The notes: generated by a model not told the origin, from the sequence alone. Numbered from the stretch's first letter, positions 1 through 9,000 are shown. The stretch is DNA of 24,054 bases from Crenothrix polyspora (GCA_945903675.1 CAMDOP010000015.1:1-24054), one strand, 5' to 3'. Numbers and translations: made by a program.

Positions 1-414
1 AACGTACACTTAGCCTTAGTTATGGGTCATGTTTCAGGTGATACACCTGTTTTAGTCAGAGTTCATGCCAAGAATCTGCTTGAAGATGTCTTTTCATCGA
101 AACGGAATGATTGCAGTATTACTATTCGATCTGCTATGGAAAAGATTGCTGAAGCCGGTTGTGGCGTTTTAGTGGTGATTAGACAGAATGAAGACAATAA
201 ATCATTAGTAGAATTAATACATCAATACCAATTAGAAGATCATGGCGTGATCAATACTGATCAGTCAATACTTGCCACCGACTGGCGCACCACCGGTACC
301 GGTGCAAGAATTTTAGCTGATTTAGGTGTGCATAAACTGAAAGTGTTAGGCACTCAGAAAAAATATGTGGGTTTGTCGGGATTTGATTTAGAGGTGTCAG
401 AGCACGTTGGTTAA
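1..414 (+). CDS. ribBA: RibBA C-terminal part: DHBP synthase with GTP cyclohydrolase II-like domain (5' truncated)
   Basis: The reading frame is open from the first base and ends at TAA 412-414, so only the C-terminal ~137 residues are present. They align by eye with the GTP cyclohydrolase II-like half of proteobacterial RibBA proteins: VRVHAKNLLEDVF near the start, then TTGTGARILADLGVHKLKVL and a closing GLSGFDLEVSEHV, which mirrors the GCHII ending GLEGYGLEVVERV. In active GCHII the zinc site is Cys in xCLTGD plus two Cys in RCDCG. Here the first is Asn (KNLLED) and the second motif reads RNDC, so at least two of three zinc ligands are missing. The DHBP synthase half, which makes 3,4-dihydroxy-2-butanone 4-phosphate for riboflavin synthesis, would lie upstream. 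ribH follows 50 bp later, consistent with a riboflavin operon. Family assignment is secure; loss of GCHII activity is inferred from the missing ligands. Confidence 0.88.
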   Translation, partial: NVHLALVMGHVSGDTPVLVRVHAKNLLEDVFSSKRNDCSITIRSAMEKIAEAGCGVLVVIRQNEDNKSLVELIHQYQLEDHGVINTDQSILATDWRTTGTGARILADLGVHKLKVLGTQKKYVGLSGFDLEVSEHVG

Positions 415-464
415 TAATAACCAGCGCTTTAACAGAGTTTTAGTAATTTAAAGTAGGAAAGTGA

Positions 465-941
465 ATGTCAGCAATAAAAATGTTTGAAGGAAATTTATTA
501 GTAAAAGGCGGTAAGTTTTGTATCGTTGCCTCCCGTTTTAATAGTTTTATCGTTGAACAATTAGAAGGCGGTGCTATAGATGCGTTAGTGCGCCACGGTG
601 CGGATAAGGCTAATATCCATTTAGTTAAAGCACCCGGTGCTTTTGAATTACCCATGGTGGTACAACGCATTGCTGCAACTAAAAAATATGATGCCATTAT
701 CGCCTTAGGCGCTGTTATACGTGGTGGCACACCTCATTTTGAATATGTGGCTGGTGAGTGTGTTAAAGGTTTGGCTACTGTTTCATTACAATATAATGTA
801 CCGGTCAGTTTTGGTGTGTTAACCGTTGATAGTATTGAGCAAGCTATCGAGCGAGCAGGTACTAAAGCCGGTAATAAAGGCGCAGAAGCTGCTATGTCAG
901 CCATAGAGATGGTTAGTTTATTTGCTAACTTGGAAGCCTAA
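465..941 (+). CDS. ribH: 6,7-dimethyl-8-ribityllumazine synthase
   Basis: This 158-residue protein has the normal length of lumazine synthase. The enzyme condenses 5-amino-6-ribitylamino-uracil with 3,4-dihydroxy-2-butanone 4-phosphate in the penultimate step of riboflavin synthesis. Visible family motifs are ASRFNSFIVEQLEGGAIDAL (residues ~22-41), the substrate loop VKAPGAFELP (54-63), LGAVIRGGTPHFEYV (81-95) with the catalytic His at 91, and SFGVLT further on. The ATG is preceded by AGGAAAG at good spacing. The stop codon overlaps the nusB start by one base (TAATG), which implies translational coupling. The order ribBA-ribH-nusB-thiL-pgpA is a classic gammaproteobacterial cluster. Confidence 0.97.
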   Translation: MSAIKMFEGNLLVKGGKFCIVASRFNSFIVEQLEGGAIDALVRHGADKANIHLVKAPGAFELPMVVQRIAATKKYDAIIALGAVIRGGTPHFEYVAGECVKGLATVSLQYNVPVSFGVLTVDSIEQAIERAGTKAGNKGAEAAMSAIEMVSLFANLEA

Positions 942-1381
942 TGAGTCAAGCGCGTACTAATGCCCGTAAAACAGCTGTTCAAGCTTTATATCAGTGGCAA
1001 ATGACAGGACAAAGTCTTGTTGAAATTGAACGTCAGTTTGTAGAAGAAGAACGTTTAAAGGATGTGCAAAAGAGTTATTTTACGGAGCTATTTCATGGTG
1101 TCCCTAAAAATTTGAGCGATATAGATGAAGCCTTGAATGAGTTCGTTGATCGACCTGTGGATATGGTTGATCCTGTTGAACGAGCCATTTTAAGAATAGG
1201 TGCTTATGAATTACTGCACCGCTTAGATATGCCTTATCGAGTAATCTTAAATGAAGCCATTAATCTAGCTAAATATTTTGGTGCCGATGGCAGTCATAAG
1301 TATGTGAATGGTATTTTGGATAAAATAGCTCAGAAGAACCGTGCCGTAGAAATTAAAGCCAAGACGCAAGCTGCTAAATGA
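941..1381 (+). CDS. nusB: Transcription antitermination factor NusB
   Basis: The product is 146 residues, normal for NusB, an all-helical RNA-binding protein. With S10 (NusE) it binds boxA in rRNA leaders and supports antitermination. The signature regions are visible: an Arg-rich start (ARTNARKTAVQALYQWQ, residues ~4-20), VDPVERAILRIGAYEL in the middle, and PYRVILNEAINLAKYFG followed by HKYVNGILDKIA near the C-terminus. The start overlaps the last base of ribH (TAATG), so translation is probably coupled. The long hairpin repeat beginning 30 bp after the stop separates it from thiL and may influence read-through in the operon. Confidence 0.97.
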   Translation: MSQARTNARKTAVQALYQWQMTGQSLVEIERQFVEEERLKDVQKSYFTELFHGVPKNLSDIDEALNEFVDRPVDMVDPVERAILRIGAYELLHRLDMPYRVILNEAINLAKYFGADGSHKYVNGILDKIAQKNRAVEIKAKTQAAK

Positions 1382-1410
1382 TAGGCTTATATCTTTAGGT
1401 ATTAGGTCTT

Positions 1411-1511
1411 ATCGTTCCCACGCTCTGCGTGGGAATGCATCCTGCATCGCTCCAGCGATGCGTGACGCAGAGCGTCACCAGCGGCGTTCCCACGCAGAGC
1501 GTGGGAACGAT
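1411..1511. repeat. 101-bp palindromic element with four nested hairpins
   Basis: The first 25 bases (1411-1435, ATCGTTCCCACGC...) are exactly the reverse complement of the last 25 (1487-1511). Each arm is itself a small palindrome, TTCCCACGC...GCGTGGGAA. Between them lie two perfect hairpins: GCATCGCT-CC-AGCGATGC at 1444-1461 and GTGACGC-AGA-GCGTCAC at 1462-1478. The core ACGCAGAGCGT, in one or other orientation, occurs in both arms and in the second inner hairpin, so the element seems built by duplication and inversion of one module. There is no ORF. It fits a REP/BIME-like or small non-autonomous repeat within the nusB-thiL gap. The arrangement is seen directly; multiplicity in the genome is inferred. 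Confidence 0.9.
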
Positions 1512-1548
1512 GAAAAAATAAAACAAAAAATCTTAATTTAATAGGCGC

Positions 1549-2493
1549 ATGCAAACGTTAACTGAATTCTCTCTTATCCAGCGCTTCTTTACCCAGCAGC
1601 GGGTAAAAAATCCTTTAACGGATTTAGGTATAGGTGATGATTGTGCCTTATTGTCGGTGCCAGATGGTTATCAGTTAGCCATAACAACCGATACCATGGT
1701 TGAAAACGTACATTTTTTTGCCGACGCTGATCCTGAGCAATTAGGGCATAAATTATTAGCGGTTAATTTAAGTGATTTAGCTAGTATGGGTGCACAGCCA
1801 CTTTCCGTGACTTTAGCTTTAACCTTGCCAAAGGTTGATGAGGTTTGGTTGGCAGCTTTCTCTAAAGGCTTTTTGAGTCTAGCAGAACAGCATTCAGTCG
1901 ATTTAATAGGTGGCGATACCACCTCTGGGCCGTTAACGCTGACGGTGCAAGCCTTGGGTTTAGTACCTAAAGGCAAGGCATTGCGGCGCTCAACCGCTCA
2001 AGTAGGTGATTATATTTATTTGACTGGCACTATAGGCGATGCTGGACTTGGTTTAAAAATCAAGCAAGGTTATGTCTGTAGTCAGGTTCATACTGAATCT
2101 GCCTTAGCGCGCTTTAATAAGCCTAATCCTCAAGTACCAGCCGGTTTAGCTTTACTCCATATTGCTAATGCCTGCATCGATATTTCCGATGGTTTGCTGG
2201 CTGATTTAGATCATATTCTAGAACAAAGTCAGGTCGGTGCAAGATTGGATTGGGAGTTGCTGCCCTTGTCCGAAGCGGTTCATTCCTATATTAAAGAGAC
2301 GGGCGATTGGTCACTGCCCTTGATTGCAGGTGATGACTATGAATTATGCTTTACAATCAGTCCAGAAAAAGCCGCTTTACTGACAATGCCGTGTACAAAA
2401 ATTGGTGTTATTGAAGCTTTGCCAAAGTTACGCCTGTATAAATCAGGTCTATTGCAATCCTTAACAAGTAAAGGTTATGAGCATTTTTCTTAA
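1549..2493 (+). CDS. thiL: Thiamine-monophosphate kinase
   Basis: This 314-residue protein matches ThiL, which phosphorylates thiamine monophosphate with ATP to give thiamine diphosphate. It belongs to the PurM/ThiL/SelD fold. Motifs run in the expected order: IGDDCALL (28-35, Mg/ATP-binding), TTDTMVENVHF (46-56), VNLSDLASMGAQP (72-84), GGDTTSG (121-127), DISDGLLADL (211-220) and AGDDYELCF near residue 260. The ATG has only a weak upstream TAGG. It is the only start that keeps the conserved N-terminal TEFSLIQRFF segment near residue 5. The gene follows the hairpin repeat and overlaps pgpA by 17 bases. Confidence 0.97.
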   Translation: MQTLTEFSLIQRFFTQQRVKNPLTDLGIGDDCALLSVPDGYQLAITTDTMVENVHFFADADPEQLGHKLLAVNLSDLASMGAQPLSVTLALTLPKVDEVWLAAFSKGFLSLAEQHSVDLIGGDTTSGPLTLTVQALGLVPKGKALRRSTAQVGDYIYLTGTIGDAGLGLKIKQGYVCSQVHTESALARFNKPNPQVPAGLALLHIANACIDISDGLLADLDHILEQSQVGARLDWELLPLSEAVHSYIKETGDWSLPLIAGDDYELCFTISPEKAALLTMPCTKIGVIEALPKLRLYKSGLLQSLTSKGYEHFS

Positions 2494-2992
2494 TACCCAC
2501 TATGGTAAAAATAAACTAACGCCTAAGCAGATCATGACTGATCCAGTGTTGTTTTTGGCTTTCGGTTTTGGTTCTGGTTTGGCTAAAAAAGCACCCGGCA
2601 CTTGTGGCACAGTGGCGGCTATACCCGTTTATCTGTTATTAGTTTTAACGGGCTTGCCCATCTATAGTCTATTAACCATTATCATCACAGTAATAGGTAT
2701 CTGGATCTGCGGGCAGGCGGCAGATAAATTAGGTGAGCATGACTTTGGCGGCATCGTTTGGGATGAAGTGGCGGGTTACTTGATCACCATGTGGCTAGTA
2801 CCTTTTAGCTGGCAAATAGCCCTTGCAGGATTTGTTTTGTTTAGGTTATTCGATATAGTCAAACCTTGGCCGATTAAATGGCTAGATCAACATGTGCAAG
2901 GTGGTTTTGGCATTATGATAGATGATGTACTGGCCGGCATCTTTGCAGGCGGAGTTTTATGGTTAGCTGTTCATTGGGGCTGGTTAGCTTAA
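2477..2992 (+). CDS. pgpA: Phosphatidylglycerophosphatase A
   Basis: The product is 171 residues, essentially the length of E. coli PgpA, an inner-membrane enzyme that dephosphorylates phosphatidylglycerophosphate to phosphatidylglycerol. Family motifs are FGFGSGLAKKAPGTCGT (29-45), FGGIVWDEVAGYLI (90-103), FRLFDIVKPWP (122-132) and GGFGIMIDDVLAG (142-154); the acidic residues of WDE and DD are the likely metal and active-site residues. Hydrophobic segments lie near 50-80, 112-125 and 150-168. The ATG lies inside the end of thiL, a 17-base overlap. A second ATG at 2534 would give a shorter protein starting at TDPVLFLAFGFG and cannot be excluded. Confidence 0.95.
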   Translation: MSIFLNTHYGKNKLTPKQIMTDPVLFLAFGFGSGLAKKAPGTCGTVAAIPVYLLLVLTGLPIYSLLTIIITVIGIWICGQAADKLGEHDFGGIVWDEVAGYLITMWLVPFSWQIALAGFVLFRLFDIVKPWPIKWLDQHVQGGFGIMIDDVLAGIFAGGVLWLAVHWGWLA

Positions 2993-3341
2993 AGCACTGA
3001 TTCTTCCAACGCTGGAGTGTAATAGCTTCAGCTAATACTTTGTAAAATAACTATAGGATGTGCTGAGGAACGAAGCGCATCAACGTTTGACTCGATTGAT
3101 GCGCCTCCTTCGTCGGCACATCCTATTACACTAGACTTAACTTCAAAATGTCCCGCTTTAAGGTGACAGCCAATTTATAAACTCATTTCCCCCTTATTAT
3201 TTCTAACATAAGCTGTTTTATGGGTATTACTACTAATTGTGCGGACTAGGTGTTTTCTATAGTCTATGCAACAAATCAAAAAAGTTTAACGCACAAGTTT
3301 CAACTATTCGTAACCAAAAATACACGATTACATTACAGACT
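2993..3341. other. Intergenic gap upstream of the pilin cluster
   Basis: No convincing coding frame exists here. The gap holds the short repeat-like sequence at 3015-3047 and the 74-bp palindrome at 3053-3126. After that come about 215 AT-rich bases that should contain the promoter of the pilin operon. I looked for a sigma-54 type GG-N10-GC box and for a clear sigma-70 pair and found neither convincingly. An open frame reaches back to a TTG at 3237, but the residues before 3342 do not look like a prepilin leader. Confidence 0.6.
3053..3126. repeat. 74-bp imperfect palindromic intergenic repeat
   Basis: The outer arms ATAGGATGTGC (3053-3063) and GCACATCCTAT (3116-3126) are exact reverse complements. 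Inside, CGCATCAA (3077-3084) pairs with TTGATGCG further right, and CGAAG pairs with CTTCG in between. The whole would fold into one long stem with a small internal loop and a ~12-base apex. The outermost context GTGTAAT at 3017-3023 and ATTACAC at 3125-3131 is also complementary, perhaps by chance. It could serve as a bidirectional end structure after pgpA, but no U-tract follows, so I call it a repeat rather than a terminator. Confidence 0.8.
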
Positions 3342-3950
3342 ATGCCTAAGTACTCATTTAATACTCAAGCTTTTACTCTTATAGAGTTAGTCATGACCAT
3401 GGCCATAGCCGGCATATTAGTGACCATAGCCATACCCAGTTTTAACTCAATCATTACGAGTAGTCGCTTAACCAGTTATGCCAATGATTTGGTAGGCGCT
3501 TTAAATTTGGCGCGTAGTGAGGCGGTTAGGCGTGGTATATCAGTTACTGTGCGTAAGGTTGATAATAATTCTTATACAAAAATTGGTGCTGGAGTCAATT
3601 GGGAAAAAGGTTGGGATGTATTTACCGATATAGATGACGATGGCAAATTTGACGTGGGTGATGAGTTAATTAGAACCTATGCAGAACTACAGCCTTCTTA
3701 CACTTTACGTGGCAATAACAACTTTACCAATTTTATACGCTATACACCTTTAGGTATTAGTAACAGCATAGGTAGTTTTGTTGTCTGTGATAACAGTGAT
3801 GGTAATAATGTCCCAGAAGCAAACACGTCAAAATTGATTACTGTTAACTTCAGCGGTAGGCCTCATATGGGAATTGATAGTAATAATAATAGAATTCCTG
3901 AAAAAGAAAATGGCACGGAAATTATATCGTGTACGGTATCACCTTTTTGA
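3342..3950 (+). CDS. fimT: GspH/FimT-family pseudopilin (minor pilin)
   Basis: With the ATG at 3342 the protein has 202 residues and begins with a type III prepilin leader: a 10-residue leader ending in Ala, then FTLIELVMTMAIAGILVTIAIPSF, with Glu at +5. The rest resembles FimT/GspH minor pilins: SRLTSYANDLVGALNLARSEAVRRG is the classic continuation of the N-terminal helix, followed by a beta-rich domain with GWDVFTD and a late Cys. Minor pilins prime assembly at the pilus tip, and some FimT proteins bind DNA. The frame is open back to a TTG at 3237, but that start would put 45 residues before the cleavage site. Odd point: Ala replaces the usual Gly at -1. It is the first gene of a six-gene operon, with pilV 4 bp downstream. 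Confidence 0.9.
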   Translation: MPKYSFNTQAFTLIELVMTMAIAGILVTIAIPSFNSIITSSRLTSYANDLVGALNLARSEAVRRGISVTVRKVDNNSYTKIGAGVNWEKGWDVFTDIDDDGKFDVGDELIRTYAELQPSYTLRGNNNFTNFIRYTPLGISNSIGSFVVCDNSDGNNVPEANTSKLITVNFSGRPHMGIDSNNNRIPEKENGTEIISCTVSPF

Positions 3951-3954
3951 AGCC

Positions 3955-4500
3955 ATGAATAAAAATACTGGATTTACCTTAATTGAAGTATTAATAGCCA
4001 TGTTAGTGTTGGCGGTTGGTTTATTGGGGTTGGCTGGATTACAAGCCACTAGACTAAAAAATGCTCAAAGTGCATACAATCGTAGTGTGGCTACAGAACT
4101 GGCTTTTGACTTGGCGGATAGAATGCGTGCCAATAATACGCCCAATGGGTTATCCGTTTATATTTCCATGCTTCCGGTTAACACTCTCGTTCAAGCCAAC
4201 TGCGTGGCTGTTAGCACATTATGTCCATCTAATGTCATGGCGCAAAATGATCTCTACGAATGGAATCTCGCATTGGTTACTACCTTGCCTAGTGGACAAG
4301 GTATTGTATGTTTGGACAGTACTCCTACCCCTATTCCTAATGATGCCTTTTCAGCTGCTTCATACGCAGCAGCTGGTTGTGACATACCACTTGTACTACC
4401 TGTTCCAGTTGGTAGCACTTACGCCATTAAAATATGGTGGGATGATGATCGGAGTGGTGCTGTTTCTTTGCCACCCTTTGTCGTTGGTTTTAAATTATGA
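3955..4500 (+). CDS. pilV: Type IV pilus minor pilin PilV
   Basis: From the ATG at 3955 this is 181 residues: a six-residue leader MNKNTG, then FTLIEVLIAMLVLAVGLLGLAGLQ, which is the standard PilV hydrophobic helix with Glu at +5. The following segment NAQSAYNRSVATELAFDLADRMRANN is highly typical of PilV. The C-terminal part has several Cys residues (ANCVAVSTLC and VCLDSTP, then AGCDIP) that may form disulfides in the periplasm, and WWDDDRSGAV near the end is a recognised PilV-type ending. Frame is open upstream to 3874, but that would overlap fimT heavily and bury the leader. It starts 4 bp after fimT and overlaps pilW by ATGA. Confidence 0.93.
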   Translation: MNKNTGFTLIEVLIAMLVLAVGLLGLAGLQATRLKNAQSAYNRSVATELAFDLADRMRANNTPNGLSVYISMLPVNTLVQANCVAVSTLCPSNVMAQNDLYEWNLALVTTLPSGQGIVCLDSTPTPIPNDAFSAASYAAAGCDIPLVLPVPVGSTYAIKIWWDDDRSGAVSLPPFVVGFKL

Positions 4501-5366
4501 ATAAGCAAGCGGGATTCAGTCTAGTGGAAATCATGATTGCCTTATTAATAGGCTTGTTTCTATTGGGTGGAATACTGCAGATGTTTTCAGCTAATCAGCA
4601 AACCTACCGAATGCAGAGCAGTTTAGCAAGATTACAAGAAAATGGTCGTATTGCCCTAGATTTTTTAGCGCGTGATATTCGTATTGCAGGTTATTGGGGC
4701 TGTCTTAGTGGTTTGAATTCTGTTCCATCAATAACAGATATTGATGGAACAGATAACAATGCCGTTGCCGGGGACGGTATTGATGATGGAACCGACACTA
4801 TAAAGTTGAAAGGTGTTTTTGATCTATTTGTTCTTGCTCCTCCCTTGGATTGTGAAAAACCAGCCAGCACTCCAAGTAGTTGTTGTAAAACAGATCCTAG
4901 TTTAACTGTAAATATCTGTCCCAGTTTAGTTAATTGTTACAGATACACCAATTCAACGCTCACTTACAAAATAAACGCTAGCGTTTTACAGCAGGATACA
5001 GGTGAAGTAGGTGATCCTACTCAAGTGGGTGATCCTAATCGTATGTATAACGGCATGATTGAAGGTATTCAAGACATGCAGATTTTATATGGCGAAGATA
5101 CTGATATGAATATGGACTGCTCTAAGGGAACATCTGATTATGCCCCTAATTATTATGTGACGGCTAATTCCGTAGTGAAAATGTGTAGAGTCGTCAGTAT
5201 CCGCATCAGTCTTTTGGCAGTCACTCTTGACGATAACTTGACTCCCCAGCCGATACCTTACACTTACTACGTCAATAATGTTTTAACGAATAACATTATT
5301 CCAGCAGATCGAAAAATCAGGCGCGTCTTTAATACCACGATTGCCTTACGTAATCATTTGCCATGA
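4497..5366 (+). CDS. pilW: Type IV pilus minor pilin PilW
   Basis: This 289-residue protein has a six-residue prepilin leader MNKQAG followed by FSLVEIMIALLIGLFLLGGILQMF (Glu at +5). Next comes YRMQSSLARLQENGRIALDFLARDIR followed by IAGYWGC, the conserved PilW block. The remainder is a Cys-rich globular region (for example CEKP, SSCCKTD and NICPSLVNCY around residues 120-145). Its C-terminal half contains NGMIEGIQDMQILYGEDTD and a VVSIRISLLAV strand, both common in PilW. The start overlaps the pilV stop (ATGA) and its own stop overlaps pilX (ATGA), so the minor pilins are translationally coupled and probably made in fixed ratios. Confidence 0.94.
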   Translation: MNKQAGFSLVEIMIALLIGLFLLGGILQMFSANQQTYRMQSSLARLQENGRIALDFLARDIRIAGYWGCLSGLNSVPSITDIDGTDNNAVAGDGIDDGTDTIKLKGVFDLFVLAPPLDCEKPASTPSSCCKTDPSLTVNICPSLVNCYRYTNSTLTYKINASVLQQDTGEVGDPTQVGDPNRMYNGMIEGIQDMQILYGEDTDMNMDCSKGTSDYAPNYYVTANSVVKMCRVVSIRISLLAVTLDDNLTPQPIPYTYYVNNVLTNNIIPADRKIRRVFNTTIALRNHLP

Positions 5367-6001
5367 AAGCTATAACTTCAAGCTTGGTATATCGTCGAAT
5401 GTCCATAGTTATTGATAAGCATAGTCGCCGTAGACAGATAAATAGCTGCCAAACTCAAGCAGGTGTAGTTTTGGTGATCAGTTTAATTATCTTATTATTG
5501 CTGACCATCATTGGTTTGTTTGCTATGCAAACTACGGCCTTAGAAGAAAAAATGGCTGGTAATTTGCGTGATAAAAACCTAGCCTTTCAAACGGCAGAAG
5601 TTGAATTGAGAGCTGCTAAGAATACTTTGGATCCTCCGAATCCGCCGCTTATATTTACGCCTGCCGGTACGGGGGGCTTGTATTTGGATGATATTCCAAA
5701 CAGTCCTAACCCTATCCCGACTGCAACCGCAATTCTAACGGATACTTTTTGGAGTAGCGAACCACACTCTGTTCCTACGGTCACCGGTTTAGGTAACCGT
5801 ATTGATGACAATCCCCCAGTTTATATCATTCAAAAATTGCCAGAGTTTCAACCACCTTCAGCAAGTAATGCAGTGGTTACAGGGACCAACATTATCGTTA
5901 TCAAATGTAAACCCTATAAAATCACCGTTAGGGCTACGGGCGGCACAACTAATACGGTAGTTGTTTTACAATCTGTAGTAGTTGTGCCTCCATGCCCATA
6001 A
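5363..6001 (+). CDS. pilX: Type IV pilus minor pilin PilX
   Basis: The 212-residue product carries the PilX N-terminal domain: QAG then VVLVISLIILLLLTIIGLFA, followed by MQTTALEEKMAGNLRDKNLAFQTAEVELRAAKN. This last block is a hallmark of PilX. The probable prepilin cleavage is after Gly34, and position +5 is Ile rather than Glu. The leader is long (34 residues) if translation starts at the ATGA overlap with pilW. An in-frame ATG at 5399 would shorten it to 22. The C-terminal half is Pro-rich and ends PCP, with Cys residues that could form a disulfide. In Pseudomonas-type clusters PilX belongs to the PilVWX-PilY1 tip complex, matching the order here. Confidence 0.92.
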   Translation: MKAITSSLVYRRMSIVIDKHSRRRQINSCQTQAGVVLVISLIILLLLTIIGLFAMQTTALEEKMAGNLRDKNLAFQTAEVELRAAKNTLDPPNPPLIFTPAGTGGLYLDDIPNSPNPIPTATAILTDTFWSSEPHSVPTVTGLGNRIDDNPPVYIIQKLPEFQPPSASNAVVTGTNIIVIKCKPYKITVRATGGTTNTVVVLQSVVVVPPCP

Positions 6002-6057
6002 AGCTACACATGGCTTTAATGCGGTTTAACAAATATACATTTATCCGGAGTCTTGTC

Positions 6058-9000
6058 ATGAATAAACTTAACGGTTTAGATTCAATCATCAATGCTTATA
6101 AAGCACTAAAGGCAATAGGTAAACAATGGTCTAGGGTGTTTTGTGGCGGTTTGATTATCTTTTTGTCCTGTCCAGTTATTTATGCAGATCCTTCCCAGAT
6201 ACCTCTATCACTCACTACCTCTGGGCAACCTAATTTATTGGTTATCTTGGATAATTCCAATAGTATGGATGAAGACACGAGTGGCGGAGCTGCAGGCAGT
6301 AATTGCCCAACGAGCAAATCAGAAATTGCTAGATCTGTCATAAAAAACATGATTACCAGCTATACGGACGTTATTAATATGGGTTTAATGACTTATCAGC
6401 AGCTATCGAATCCATCGACGTGGTATATTCATAATTCAGAATATGATGTGAGTTATAACCCCACCAACTATCCTCAACAAACAACCCCACTAACAATTTA
6501 TCCTAGATACGACCTCCTAAAAACTTACCGTATTCCAAATCCTACGAGTCTTGGTAACTATATTCATTATAACTATCAATCACCTTATTATAGTTCTCAA
6601 AACCAAGGTTATGGTTTTTGTTATTCAACGACTGCCGATGCTACGCCAATTGCAAGTTACCCTAATGGTTTTAATCGGGGAGAAAATGGAACTAATGCAT
6701 ATCCATGGAATGAGTATAGTTGTTATAGTAAAAAAACGGGGACATTAGATGCCCCTAGTACTACTGGGTATTCGCAAGCTATCGGAAAATATAGATTTAC
6801 ACCATCAGATAGTGATAATGCCGTAGGTATAACCAACTTTGGTAAACAAATGGCTTGGAGTTTTGTAGGTTCGGCGTATTTTTCTTCAAAATCGCCAGGA
6901 CTGGGTTTTTTACAAACGCCAATAGCACCCTTGAATAGTACACTAATACCACCCTTGTATATAACACAAGGCGCTACTATTACGAATTTATTGGCTTGTA
7001 ATGTGCCCCAAACTACACCAGCGGTTTGTACGCAAAATGCAGCTTGTACAACGACAGGTATCAAAAATGCCGGTAATACTCCGATTCAAGGTACTTTACA
7101 AACAGCCAATAAGTATTTTGCGGGGACTTTAAGTAATGCAGCGCAAGGCTATACGGCTTCCAGTTATCCCTTGCCACTTTCTTGTGGCAAAAATTATGTT
7201 ATTTTAGTGACAGATGGTTTGCCCGATACCGACTCGAATGGCAAGATTGTAATCGATCCTAATGGTGTGGCTCCAGGTACCACAGCGACTAATGCTGCAG
7301 CGACCGAAGCCGCAAATTTATTAGCTACAGGAGTGAAAACTTATGTGGTGGGTTTTGGTTCAACAGCTCAAGCGGGGCCCTTAGATGCTGTTGCAGCTGC
7401 GGGAGGGACTGGGGTTTCTTATTCAGCATCCGACTACCCAACCTTGGTCAGTGCTTTGGATAGTATACTTCAAAGTATTTTAAGTAGTTCTAATTCAGCA
7501 GCTTCAGTGGCGGCTAACTCTACACAATTAAATACCGGCAGCTTGATCTATCAGGTTAAATATAATGCCACTGATTGGAGTGGACAACTGTTAGCTTATA
7601 GAGTTAATTCCAGTACAGGTGCAATTTTAACACCTGAATTATGGGAAGCCTCATCTTTATTGACTAGTAATGGTCGGTCTATTTATAGTTTTAACCCCAG
7701 TGCTGCTGCGGGATCAGGAGGCATGGATTTTCTTTGGGGCAATCTAACGACCACGCAGCAAACTTATTTAAATACCTTATCAGGCGTTAATGATAGCAAG
7801 GGTTCTGACAGAGCTGCTTGGTTAAGTGGTGATCAGAATAAAGAGCAAGCACAAGGTGGTACTTTTAGAAACAGAACGAATTTATTAGGCGACATAGTTG
7901 ATTCTGCGCCTGTCTATGTAAGTGATACGGATTATGGCTATGGTAGTTTGGCTGGTACTGAGGGTAGTAGTTACAGCACTTTTTTAAATTCTAGTGCTTA
8001 TATTAATCGAACCGCTATGCTTTATGCGGGAGCTAATGACGGTATGCTGCATGGATTTAATGCCAGTAGTACGGGGGGGCAGGAAGTCTTTGCTTATATA
8101 CCTAATGCACTTTTTCCTAAATTGAGTCAACTGACCTCACCTAATTATGTGCATCAATTTTATGTCGATGGCATGTCGGGTGTCGGTGATTTTTATGATA
8201 CGTCGACTTCGACCTGGCGTACTTTGTTGGCAGGTGCTAGCGGTGCCGGGGGCAAAGCACTATTTGCTCTGGATGTAACTGACCCAGCTAACTTTAGTGC
8301 CAGCAAGGTGCTGTGGGAATTTACTAATGTTGCGCCGCCTGTAGTGACTAATTGCAGTGCATGGGGAGCATCTAGTAGTAATTACGATGTGAATGATTTA
8401 GGTTATACCCTAGGTCAACCTTTAGTCGTTAGGTTGCAAGATGGACATTGGGTAGTACTAGCGGCCAATGGTTATAACAGTGTCAATGGCCATGCCGTGT
8501 TATTTATTATTGATGCTAAAAGTGGTTGCCTGATTCAAAAAATAGATACCGTTAGTGCAGATACGAGTGGATTAACAACCGTTAATGGTTTGTCATCTCC
8601 TATAGCGATTGATACTAATAATGATCGTAGTGCTGATACTATTTATGCAGGCGATTTACACGGTAACTTATGGAAGTTTGATCTGTCGGGTAGTGGAGGT
8701 AGTTATCCAACACCTACTACTCCATTTTTTGTGGCCTGTACGACCTCAGGCAGTTGTTCGGCGGCTAATAGGCAAGCTATTACTGCTAAACCTACTGTAG
8801 GGCCTTCAGGTGGTGTGGGTACTGATCAAAATAATATCGGATGGATGGTGTATTTTGGTACAGGACAGTATTTTGCCCCAGGTGATAATGTCGTAGGTGC
8901 TAATTCACAAGTGCAAAGTTTTTATGGTTTGTGGGATCAGGGCACTAGTATTAGCGATCGTGCCCTGTTACAACCACAAACGATTGATTTTGAAGGCTGT

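Noticed and set aside
440..730. A 96-codon open frame on minus opposite ribH.
   Set aside because: It is antisense to a clear, complete ribH and has no recognisable features.
4061..4504. A 147-codon open frame on + inside pilV.
   Set aside because: It overlaps pilV in another frame; pilV has the prepilin leader and conserved block, and this frame has none.
6723..7064. A 113-codon open frame on minus inside pilY1.
   Set aside because: It is antisense to a well-supported PilY1 region and shows no motif.
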